Of a stretch of 8,987 nt of DNA, positions 1 through 6,977 are shown piece by piece. Location: positions 1 to 8,987 of the forward strand of contig JAVWYO010000083.1 of assembly GCA_036661515.1 (NCBI GenBank), given 5' to 3'. The stretch is from HGM05232 sp036661515 (GTDB taxonomy: Bacteria > Bacteroidota > Bacteroidia > Bacteroidales > Muribaculaceae). Every line of letters begins with the position of its first letter. The stretch's first letter is position 1. The translations under genes and the position numbers were made by a program. The notes beneath the pieces were generated by a model. That model saw nothing but the letters and a program-made list of their open reading frames with translations, was not told the DNA's origin and ran no database searches.

Positions 1-855
1 AAACTAATTATTGAAAAAGAGATTATAGCAGAGGTAAAAAGAGCTTGGGCATATTATCAATATGCGACAAATTTATGTGAATTATATAATACACAGACAA
101 CTCTTTCCGAAAAGCTACAAAAAATAGGAGAAATTCGATATAAACAAGGTGACATAACTCTTCTTGAAAAGAACATGACAGCTACTATTGCAGCAGACAT
201 GCGCAATAAATATTATCAAGCTATGGAAGAACAAAAGTTAGCTCTGAAAAAATTTAATTGGGTGTGCTACACTGATTCGCAAATTATTCCTCATGAGATT
301 GTTACTAAGACTTTATTTTCAGCATCAGCAATCACTGATGATGGTATTTCAAAAATACATTTACAATATTACAATAGTAAAGTGTCCGAAACAAAGGCGA
401 AGCTCAACATTGAACGTAGTCGTTACTTTCCAGGAATAACATTAGGATATATTCATCAAATATACCCACGCGGAGTAAATTCCATGAAAATAGAACTTGC
501 AGTACCAATATGGTTCTTTTCAACAAAAAGTAAAATAAAACAAGCTAAAGAGGATATTTATATTGCTCAAACAGAAGCTGATGCTAATATTTATGACATC
601 AAGCAAAAATTAACTGATTCGGAAATTATTATTCGTCAAAAATCAAAAAGCATAGGATATTATACGACATCGGCTTTAAAAGAGGCTGAAGAATTAATTA
701 AAGTGGCAAATTTACAATTGCGACATAATGAAACAAACATCACAGAATTTATTCAAGCTTTTAACACAGCATTAGAAATTCATAAAGGTTATATAGAAAC
801 CGTTTATCAATATAACGTAGCAGTATTAGAATATGAATTATATAAAAATAATTAA
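1..855 (+). CDS. TolC-family outer-membrane efflux protein, C-terminal part (5' truncated by window edge)
   Basis: The reading frame is open from base 1 and ends at TAA 853-855, giving 284 residues whose start lies outside the window. It is the outer-membrane channel component of an RND efflux system: long alpha-helical hairpins crossing the periplasm plus beta strands in the outer membrane. Visible support includes the TolC/CusC-type segment RYKQGDITLLEKNMTA (residues ~46-61), long polar helices (e.g. around KIKQAKEDIYIAQTEADANI) and a matching C-terminal helix near ITEFIQAFNTALEIHKGYIE. Duplicated helical halves are typical of the family. The RND adaptor gene begins 6 bases after the stop, so the two are co-transcribed. 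In Bacteroidetes such a domain is often fused to the C-terminus of a CusA/CzcA-type RND pump, and the wording of these motifs resembles those fusions. Whether this is a separate TolC or the tail of a fusion cannot be decided here. ATG at 175 is internal, not the true start. Confidence 0.85.
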   Translation, partial: KLIIEKEIIAEVKRAWAYYQYATNLCELYNTQTTLSEKLQKIGEIRYKQGDITLLEKNMTATIAADMRNKYYQAMEEQKLALKKFNWVCYTDSQIIPHEIVTKTLFSASAITDDGISKIHLQYYNSKVSETKAKLNIERSRYFPGITLGYIHQIYPRGVNSMKIELAVPIWFFSTKSKIKQAKEDIYIAQTEADANIYDIKQKLTDSEIIIRQKSKSIGYYTTSALKEAEELIKVANLQLRHNETNITEFIQAFNTALEIHKGYIETVYQYNVAVLEYELYKNN

Positions 856-861
856 AACGAT

Positions 862-1746
862 ATGAAAAAGATAACTTACGCTTTAATATTATTAGCAGTC
901 GCTGCATGCAACTCTAATAAAGACAGCAAATCAACCGATAAAGAAGTTGCAGTGGTATCAAAAACTGTTGCCAAAGATACAGTAAAGGCAGATGCCGTTA
1001 CATCAGCTACTTCAAAGGCAAACCAAGTATCATTTAATGGCACCATTGAGATGGCACCACAACGCATGATAACTATCTCATCGACTATGGGAGGTGTGAT
1101 AAAGAACACTACAATCATGCCTGGTCAATTTATAAAGAAAAATTCGATAGTTGCAACTGTTGAAAACCCTGAATTCATATCTTTGCAACAAACATTTCTT
1201 GATGCTCATGCCCAAAGTGAATATCTTGCAGCCGAATATACTCGTCAAAAAGCTCTTTCTGAAGAACAAGCTGCTTCACAAAAAAAATTACAACAAAGCA
1301 AGGCCGAATATCTATCTATGAAGAGTCGCATGGATGCAGCATCAACTCAGTTACGCCTATTAGGTGTTTCAAGCAATACGTTGCTCAACAAAGGGATTCA
1401 GCCATACTTTTATATTTACGCAACAATAAGCGGATATGTAGGCGACGTGCAAATTAATGTTGGAAAATATATGAATGCAGGTGATGCTTTATGTGAAATA
1501 GTTGATAAAAACAGTGCTATGCTTAAGCTCACAGCTTATGAAAAAGATCTTGCATCAATGAAAATAGGCAATCCTGTGCAATTTCGTGTTAATGGAATGG
1601 GCGATGAAGTATATAATGCAACACTATTCACAATAGGACAGAAAGTTGATGCAATCAGCCGTTCAGTCGTTGTTTATTGTAAAATCAAAAATTCGAGTTC
1701 TAAATTTAGTCCTGGAATGTATGTTACAGCTCGTATTATGAAATAA
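862..1746 (+). CDS. RND efflux periplasmic adaptor lipoprotein (HlyD/CzcB-like), short form
   Basis: Membrane-fusion protein linking an inner-membrane RND pump to the outer-membrane channel. The N-terminus is a lipoprotein signal (MKK, hydrophobic core, lipobox VAAC with Cys16), so it should be lipid-anchored in the periplasm. Domains in order: Ser/Lys/Asp-rich linker (~17-55); first half of the biotinyl-lipoyl fold (~68-105, with GGVIKNTTIMPGQFIKKNS); alpha-helical coiled-coil hairpin rich in Gln, Lys and Glu (~108-170); second lipoyl half (~185-215, SGYVGDVQINVGKYMNAGD); beta-barrel domain (~220-292) ending FSPGMYVTARIMK. The protein then stops. Full-length relatives are usually about 360-410 residues and continue after the SPGMYV motif into a membrane-proximal domain, so at 294 residues this one seems to lack that domain. 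The start lies 6 bases after the TolC stop, consistent with one operon. The stop is 5 bases from the convergent recQ stop. Metal versus drug substrate cannot be told from the sequence. Confidence 0.88.
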   Translation: MKKITYALILLAVAACNSNKDSKSTDKEVAVVSKTVAKDTVKADAVTSATSKANQVSFNGTIEMAPQRMITISSTMGGVIKNTTIMPGQFIKKNSIVATVENPEFISLQQTFLDAHAQSEYLAAEYTRQKALSEEQAASQKKLQQSKAEYLSMKSRMDAASTQLRLLGVSSNTLLNKGIQPYFYIYATISGYVGDVQINVGKYMNAGDALCEIVDKNSAMLKLTAYEKDLASMKIGNPVQFRVNGMGDEVYNATLFTIGQKVDAISRSVVVYCKIKNSSSKFSPGMYVTARIMK

Positions 1747-1751
1747 CGATA

Positions 1752-3662
1752 TTAGCGCAACTTATATTTATTCTCATTGGTGAGAATAACATCTCCTTCA
1801 GAAAGTAGGAATCGAAGCACTTCTATTATATCATCTTTTGAGAATGATAATGTATCAAGAAAATCATCAAGGGTTCTTGTCTTTAATGAAAGCATATACA
1901 TTATTCCCTCTTGTGCATCATGGATAATATCATCGTGTCTCGATTCTCTTTTTGTGGCTAAACATACATCACAATTGCCACAAGGTGTTGAATTAATCTC
2001 GCCAAAGTATTCAAGAAGATTACTTTCTCTACATGTTGAACTTACAAAAGCGTAATTTAGAACAGCATTAATACGCCTTTCAACAAGCAGTTTTCTATCT
2101 TCATAAGCTTTTTTGGGTATGAGTATATACTTTTGTAATTCTCTTGAAGTCGTATAAGAAATATAAGGTGTGCGCTTGCGTGGCACATAATGCAAAATGT
2201 GCATTTTTGTAAGAGAGAGCAACGATTCATATATTATTTCTTGGCTTATGCCATATCTACGAGAAATAAGTGGCTCACTAATATATACATAATCGGCAAA
2301 CAACCCCGTGTAATTTCTTAATATAGCTTGTAATACTTTATCTAAGTTCTGATTATCGCTTGACAAGTGATATAACTCCTCTTTCTTAGCAAGAATTATA
2401 ACTCGTGATTGAGTTTCAATTTCTTCAATAAAATCAATATATCCCGATTGCGTTAGGATTTTCAAGGCATTAAACGTGGGATTAATTGGATACTTGAATG
2501 TCTTGCAAAACATATTAAAATCAAAATCAAACACTTCATTTAAACCACCCTCAATCGGGACTTGCAGATAATTTCCGACACGCTCATATACCTCTTTTAT
2601 AAAATCTTTGGGAGGGAAAGCATCATTAATACGACGCTTTAGAGTAGCCTTATCAGTATTAGAAGTAAGTAACACTACATACGATTTATTACCATCGCGT
2701 CCTGCACGTCCTGCCTCTTGGTAATATTCTTCGAGTGATGACGGTGCATCGATATGCACTACGACCCTAACATTTGGCTTGTCTATGCCCATACCAAAAG
2801 CATTTGTTGCAACAATTATACGACACTCATCATTTTTCCATTTATTCTGCTTTTCGTTTTTATCTTCATTTGCAATACCAGCGTGATAAAAATCGGCTGG
2901 TATATTGTGAAAATTCAGTTCATTAGCAATTTCTTTTGCCTTTTTCCTACTTCGCACATATACTATGCCACTTCCAGGAATTTTATTAAGTATATTGACA
3001 AGTTGATGAATTTTATCATCTGTGTGGCGAACTACATAAGAAAGATTAGTGCGACGAAAACTCTTTGAAAATAGCTTACCATTTTTAAATTCCAGCTTCG
3101 ACATTATATCGGTTACAACTTCTGGAGTTGCCGTAGCCGTTAGGGCTAATACTGGAATCAAGGGAAATAAATCTCTTACTTTAGCAATTGATAAATATGA
3201 TGGACGAAAATCATATCCCCATTGTGAAATACAATGTGCTTCATCAACAACAATCAATGTTATTTTCATGAACCGCAACTGGTCAATAAAAGAAGCTGAG
3301 TTAAGCCGTTCAGGTGATATATATAGAAATTTATAACTTCCATAGCAACAGTTATCAATAGCTTTTCGCATTTCAGACATTGATAATCCAGAGTGAAGAT
3401 ATGTTGCTTTAATTCCACGACTTAGTAAATTATCAACTTGATCTTTCATCAACGAAATAATTGGCGTGACAACTAATGCCATGCCATCAATTGCTAATGT
3501 AGGTACTTGAAATGTTATTGATTTACCACCACCAGTTGGCAGTAACCCAAGAGTGTCGTTTCCATTAAGGACCGATGATATTATTTCTTCTTGGAGTTCT
3601 CTAAATTCGGAATATCCCCAATACTGCTTTAGAATATCATTAATTAGTTGATTCATTTTCAT
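1752..3662 (-). CDS. recQ: ATP-dependent DNA helicase RecQ (no HRDC domain)
   Basis: Superfamily 2 3'-5' DNA helicase acting in recombination, fork restart and end resection with RecJ. With ATG at 3662 the protein has 636 residues. Helicase motifs in order: Walker A PTGGGKS (~42-48), DEAH box in VVDEAHCISQWGYDFRPSY (~138-156), motif III ALTATAT (~173-179), motif V ATNAFGMGIDKP (~285-296), motif VI QEAGRAGRDG (~315-324). A RecQ-C-terminal zinc site follows with four cysteines (about residues 544, 561, 564, 567, in STCRES and CGNCDVC). The last ~60 residues look like a small helical/winged tail. No separate HRDC domain is visible, unlike E. coli RecQ. The frame can also start at TTG 3665 or ATG 3656; ATG 3662 is chosen because it is the first ATG. 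It overlaps the end of recJ by 23 bases, suggesting translational coupling, and should depend on recJ transcription. Confidence 0.96.
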   Translation of the reverse strand: MKMNQLINDILKQYWGYSEFRELQEEIISSVLNGNDTLGLLPTGGGKSITFQVPTLAIDGMALVVTPIISLMKDQVDNLLSRGIKATYLHSGLSMSEMRKAIDNCCYGSYKFLYISPERLNSASFIDQLRFMKITLIVVDEAHCISQWGYDFRPSYLSIAKVRDLFPLIPVLALTATATPEVVTDIMSKLEFKNGKLFSKSFRRTNLSYVVRHTDDKIHQLVNILNKIPGSGIVYVRSRKKAKEIANELNFHNIPADFYHAGIANEDKNEKQNKWKNDECRIIVATNAFGMGIDKPNVRVVVHIDAPSSLEEYYQEAGRAGRDGNKSYVVLLTSNTDKATLKRRINDAFPPKDFIKEVYERVGNYLQVPIEGGLNEVFDFDFNMFCKTFKYPINPTFNALKILTQSGYIDFIEEIETQSRVIILAKKEELYHLSSDNQNLDKVLQAILRNYTGLFADYVYISEPLISRRYGISQEIIYESLLSLTKMHILHYVPRKRTPYISYTTSRELQKYILIPKKAYEDRKLLVERRINAVLNYAFVSSTCRESNLLEYFGEINSTPCGNCDVCLATKRESRHDDIIHDAQEGIMYMLSLKTRTLDDFLDTLSFSKDDIIEVLRFLLSEGDVILTNENKYKLR

Positions 3663-5385
3663 CAAACAATCTTATTTCCTTTACGAAAAGTTGGATATTG
3701 CCAGCACTTTGGTGCTTATTTTCCTCAAGTGTATAGCATATATCAAACTGCTTGCGTGACTTTATATAATCGAAATATTGTGACATATTAAAAGCAATAC
3801 CATTCATCACTTTATTTGATTCGCTATCAAGTAGTTCAAGCTTTACGTGCTCTAAATTCCTACCAACGAGCTTGCTTGTCCCAAAATCACATACTTTTTT
3901 AGTGCAAAATACTGGCTTCTGATTACCAGGTCCAAACGGATTACATAATTTTAGATAGCCAATAAATTCAGGGTTAATATCCTCAAATTTTAGATATGTG
4001 TCAATACTAACTTGTGGCGTAAGTTGATATTCTTGTATATTATCTGCCACATATTTTTCAAAGCGTCGTGTAAATTCAGGAATATTTTCTTCTTTCAATG
4101 AAAGTCCAACGGCATAAGTGTGTCCACCAAAATTTTCAAGAAGATCGCGAGTTGATTCAACAGCCTTATAAATATCAAATCCTTGTATTGAACGAGATGA
4201 TCCTGTGGCAAGTCCATTAGACAATGTGAGCACTACGCATGGCTTATAGTATAATTCCGTAAGGCGAGATGCAACAATTCCAATAATCCCCTTATGCCAA
4301 TCTTTATTGTAGATTACTAAAGCCTTCTTTCCATTATCGTTCTCCCCCCTATCTTCAAGAATTGTATTTGCTTCATCTGTGATGCGCTTGTCAAGTTCTT
4401 TCCTATCTTGGTTATACTGGTCTATATTCATTCCTTTTGCATAAGCATCTGCGACATCTTTCGTGACGAGTAATTCTACGGCTTCCATTCCCGATTGCAT
4501 TCTACCAGAAGCATTAATGCGAGGTCCTATTTTAAATATTACATCACTTATTGTGATTTCTCTATTAGACAAGTTGCAAATTTTTATTATACTACGCAAT
4601 CCCATATTTGGGTTTGAATTTATTCGCTTTAAGCCATAATAAGCCATGATTCTATTTTCGCCAATAATAGGTACAATATCGGCAGCAATACTGACTGCTA
4701 CGAGATCTAAGAGCGATTCAAGGTCGTTAGAATTAGCAAGTCCATTACTCATAGCAAAAGCCTGCATAAACTTATAACCAACCCCACACCCCGATAAATG
4801 ATGAAAAGGATAGCTACTGCCTTCAAGTTTAGGATTTAATATTGCAACAGCCTCAGGTAAGGCATCATCAGGCACATGATGATCGCATATAATGAAATCG
4901 ATGCCCTTATCTTTAGCATATTTAATTTCATCGATTGCTTTAATACCACAATCAAGCACAATAATGAGCTTAACGCCTGTACTCTCAGCATAATCAATGC
5001 TTTTTAAAGATATGCCATATCCCTCCTCATAGCGAGTGGGTATATAATATTCTATATTAGAATAATAATTTTGTAGATATTTGTAAACTAATGCCACCGA
5101 GGTCGTCCCATCGACATCATAGTCACCATATACCATTATTTTTTCTTTTGTACCCATGGCTTTATTAAGCCTGCTTACAGCCTTATCCATATCTGGCATG
5201 AGGAATGGGTCATGCAAATCAGATAGTGACGGGGCAAAATACTTCTCGGCATCTTCGAGAGAAGTAATTCCACGCTGGATTAAGAGTTGGCTAATAGATA
5301 GACAGTTGGCAAACTTTTTCGCCAATTCGGTCTCTAATTTTTGCTCTTCTGATGTAAGGGGTAAGTAATTCCATTTACTTATCAT
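3640..5385 (-). CDS. recJ: Single-stranded-DNA-specific exonuclease RecJ
   Basis: 5'-3' single-strand DNA exonuclease of the DHH phosphoesterase superfamily, acting in recombination, mismatch and base-excision repair; cytoplasmic. The 581-residue protein has all signature motifs: motif I GDYDVDG (87-93), motif II LDCG (144-147), the DHH triad (168-170), motif IV SGCGVGYK (198-205), and GPRINASGRM (287-296). The DHHA1 part follows (WHKGIIGIVASRL 363-375; GSSRS 395-399; FGGHTYAVGLSL 419-430), and the remaining ~150 residues fit the C-terminal OB-fold region. Length agrees with typical RecJ (about 560-580). The start is ATG at 5385, with a stop codon (TAA) immediately upstream in the same frame, so no longer protein is possible. 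The leader is A-rich without an obvious Shine-Dalgarno site, as is common in Bacteroidetes. It lies upstream of recQ and overlaps it. Confidence 0.97.
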   Translation of the reverse strand: MISKWNYLPLTSEEQKLETELAKKFANCLSISQLLIQRGITSLEDAEKYFAPSLSDLHDPFLMPDMDKAVSRLNKAMGTKEKIMVYGDYDVDGTTSVALVYKYLQNYYSNIEYYIPTRYEEGYGISLKSIDYAESTGVKLIIVLDCGIKAIDEIKYAKDKGIDFIICDHHVPDDALPEAVAILNPKLEGSSYPFHHLSGCGVGYKFMQAFAMSNGLANSNDLESLLDLVAVSIAADIVPIIGENRIMAYYGLKRINSNPNMGLRSIIKICNLSNREITISDVIFKIGPRINASGRMQSGMEAVELLVTKDVADAYAKGMNIDQYNQDRKELDKRITDEANTILEDRGENDNGKKALVIYNKDWHKGIIGIVASRLTELYYKPCVVLTLSNGLATGSSRSIQGFDIYKAVESTRDLLENFGGHTYAVGLSLKEENIPEFTRRFEKYVADNIQEYQLTPQVSIDTYLKFEDINPEFIGYLKLCNPFGPGNQKPVFCTKKVCDFGTSKLVGRNLEHVKLELLDSESNKVMNGIAFNMSQYFDYIKSRKQFDICYTLEENKHQSAGNIQLFVKEIRLFDENESTN

Positions 5386-5597
5386 TTATGTTATTTTTTA
5401 TTTTTCTTAGGTGAAATTCCCACACTCAAGTAGGAATAATAAGTGCATAATTAGCACTCAAAATTGACTTTTAGCCGTGCAATCACCTTATCATGTATTG
5501 AATTGCAATGTGCATCATCAATCAATACAAATGGTGAATATGTTTTTTATAGAGAAAGCCATAATTATTTTTTAGATGCTCATAATTTATAGCAAAA

Positions 5598-5637
5598 TAT
5601 CCTTATAATGGTATATCTCTACGCAAATATAAGGATA
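5598..5637. repeat. 10-base perfect inverted repeat
   Basis: TATCCTTATA at 5598-5607 is repeated as its exact reverse complement TATAAGGATA at 5628-5637, with a 20-base spacer. On the + strand the right arm is followed within 2 bases by a T-rich run (5639-5649), so it superficially resembles an intrinsic terminator. However, no + strand gene lies upstream to be terminated, and the stem is AT-rich and weak. Because it overlaps the candidate -7 box, an operator or protein-binding site is another reading. Confidence 0.5.
5624..5631 (-). promoter_or_regulatory. Candidate Bacteroidetes -7 box for recJ-recQ
   Basis: Read on the - strand the bases are TATATTTG, a perfect match to the Bacteroidetes -7 consensus TAnnTTTG. 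No TTG/TTTG is seen 19-21 bases upstream where the -33 element should be, so it is only half supported. If used, transcription would start near 5617 and give recJ a leader of roughly 230 nt. The box overlaps the right arm of the 5598-5637 inverted repeat. AT-rich DNA makes chance matches common. Confidence 0.35.
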
Positions 5638-5717
5638 CTTTTTTGTTTTAAGAGTCCACTTTGTAATGTTTTTTCCAAAACTTATAGCGAATATTAGAAT
5701 TAGATTATAGTTATGAC

Positions 5718-5754
5718 AATTTGTGCGACAAATTAGCATTTTCATGCTCGCATA
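5718..5754. repeat. Abutting and mutually exclusive inverted repeats
   Basis: AATTTGT (5718-5724), loop GCG, ACAAATT (5728-5734) form a perfect 7-base stem. Directly next to it, AGCAT (5735-5739), loop TTTC, ATGCT (5744-5748) form a second 5-base stem; on the - strand its loop is GAAA, a GNRA tetraloop. A competing outer stem pairs 5722-5728 with 5748-5754 (TGCGA/TCGCA plus a wobble and an A-T pair). It would enclose the second hairpin and break the first. This sits about 100 bases after the MscS-like stop on the transcribed strand and could shape the mRNA 3' end, although no U-tract follows. Confidence 0.5.
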
Positions 5755-5855
5755 TAATACATTGATTAATAAATATAAAAGCTTATATCATTTGACGTAT
5801 CGACATGTTTTTTTCACATAAGATAAACGTGTTTTAAGCATCAATGATATAGATA

Positions 5856-6971
5856 TTAATTTTTTACCACATGTACATCTACTTGTGGGAATGGGAAGTT
5901 TAACCCTTCTTTAGGAAATTCGTCGTAAATTTTTTCATTTATATCATAATATACACCCCAATAAAATTCAGAACGAGTCCATGCTCTTATTACTATATTT
6001 ATACTACTATCGGCAAGCTCACCAAGCGCAACAAATGGCTCGCAATTCACTCTTGGGACCTTTGCCATTAGTTCTAATTCTTTTGCCTTTTGCCATTCAA
6101 TAGCTTTTTCTTTTAGCGCCGTATTATGATGAAAAATTCGTTTCCAAATACTCCTTTTCTCATTTGAATTATCAACAATTACATCTTGCACATTTTTTTC
6201 GTCTTCAACAGATACATCATCGTCGATATGACGTGCTTTTTTATCATCATCGATATATTGTTTTACTATACGGTCGTCTTGAGCTAAAATTCTCAATGCA
6301 ACTTCCTTTGCTTTCTGATAATTATCACCATAACCTATTGAAATTTTCCAATCAACACGTCGATATTCCTCTTTTGAATAATTATTAATATTGCCTGTCG
6401 ATAATCCGCCATTAGGAATAATAATGGATTTATTATCTGGCGTATTTATCACTGTATTAAAGATTTGTATCTCTTTTACTGTTCCAGTGTAACCTTGTAC
6501 TTCTATAAAATCACCTACTTTATATGGCTTTATGAGAAGAATCAACACCCCGCCAGCAAAATTTTGTAATGTCCCACTAAGAGCTAAACCTATTGCAACT
6601 CCAGCTGAGGCAAAAATGGCTATAAACGAGCTCGTTTCTATTCCAAGTACACCAATAACAATTACAATTAGCAGGAACAGCAATGCTATTTTTAAGAGAC
6701 TTAGAATAAATGTTGTGAGCGAGGGATCTATCTCACGCCTTACCATTATAGCCTTCGTCAATCTATATAAACGATTAATTATAAATTTACCTATATAGAA
6801 AATTGCGACAGCAATAGCAATTCTTATAGCCAAATCAACGGCACCATTAGCCATTTTATTGATGAAATCTTCCATTGAAAGCATCGAAAATTGAGACTTA
6901 GCCTTTGCTAAACTTTCTACTTTTGCAGTATCAGTAGGTAGTAATTGAATTTGTGATAGTATATTAATCAT
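5856..6971 (-). CDS. MscS-family mechanosensitive ion channel with a charged C-terminal insertion
   Basis: Inner-membrane channel that opens under membrane tension to release solutes during osmotic downshock. The 371 residues include an N-terminal amphipathic stretch, TM1 (~46-66), TM2 (~86-109) and the pore-lining TM3 (~113-146), which is rich in Gly and Ala (AGVAIGLALSGTLQNFAGG) as in E. coli MscS. The cytoplasmic beta domain follows (KPYKVGDFIEVQGYTGTV, ~148-165; IPNG, 185-188). The alpha/beta domain near the C-terminus has CEPFVALGELADSSINIVIRAW (C310 to W331; the run is split here as CEPFVALGELADSS then INIVIRAW) and the family ending FPFPQVDVHV. Between about 238 and 308 lies a ~70-residue stretch full of Asp, Glu and Lys that most MscS proteins lack; E. 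coli MscS has 286 residues. The ATG at 6971 starts 6 bases after the stop of the C11 peptidase gene, so the two are probably one transcript. No insertion-like break in reading frame or base composition is visible. Confidence 0.94.
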   Translation of the reverse strand: MINILSQIQLLPTDTAKVESLAKAKSQFSMLSMEDFINKMANGAVDLAIRIAIAVAIFYIGKFIINRLYRLTKAIMVRREIDPSLTTFILSLLKIALLFLLIVIVIGVLGIETSSFIAIFASAGVAIGLALSGTLQNFAGGVLILLIKPYKVGDFIEVQGYTGTVKEIQIFNTVINTPDNKSIIIPNGGLSTGNINNYSKEEYRRVDWKISIGYGDNYQKAKEVALRILAQDDRIVKQYIDDDKKARHIDDDVSVEDEKNVQDVIVDNSNEKRSIWKRIFHHNTALKEKAIEWQKAKELELMAKVPRVNCEPFVALGELADSSINIVIRAWTRSEFYWGVYYDINEKIYDEFPKEGLNFPFPQVDVHVVKN

Positions 6972-6977
6972 AACTGA

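Larger units (their letters stand above)
5386..5855. other. 470-base intergenic region with inverted repeats and possible gene relic
   Basis: This stretch lies between the end of the MscS-like gene and the start of recJ, both on the - strand. No convincing intact gene is present. It holds the nested inverted repeats at 5718-5754, a 10-base inverted repeat at 5598-5607/5628-5637, and a -7-like box at 5624-5631. On the - strand between about 5600 and 5391 there are protein-like fragments in two frames that join if one A is added to the A6 run at 5542-5547; one internal stop (5451-5453) remains. The last fragment ends at TAA 5391-5393, only 5 bases before the recJ ATG, a spacing that would fit a former upstream operon gene. 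A 5-base-stem hairpin (5442-5446/5454-5458) is also visible but weak. No U-tract terminator is evident just after the MscS-like stop. Confidence 0.5.

Noticed and set aside
876..1269. Two - strand open frames of 80 and 63 codons inside the efflux adaptor gene
   Set aside because: They lie fully within a well-supported + strand gene and have no recognisable domain; antisense shadows.
1777..3336. Three + strand open frames of 92-104 codons inside recQ
   Set aside because: They are antisense to conserved helicase motifs and show no family features.
5442..5458. Small hairpin AGTGC/GCACT
   Set aside because: Five base pairs with a 7-base loop and no T-tract; too weak to call a terminator.
5587..5745. 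52-codon - strand frame in the intergenic region (ATG 5745 to TAA 5587-5589)
   Set aside because: No recognisable features or ribosome-binding site, and an open stretch of this size is expected by chance in such AT-rich sequence; it also starts inside the hairpin cluster.
6164..6798. + strand open frames of 74 and 88 codons inside the MscS-like gene
   Set aside because: Antisense to the channel's conserved regions; composition reflects the opposite strand.
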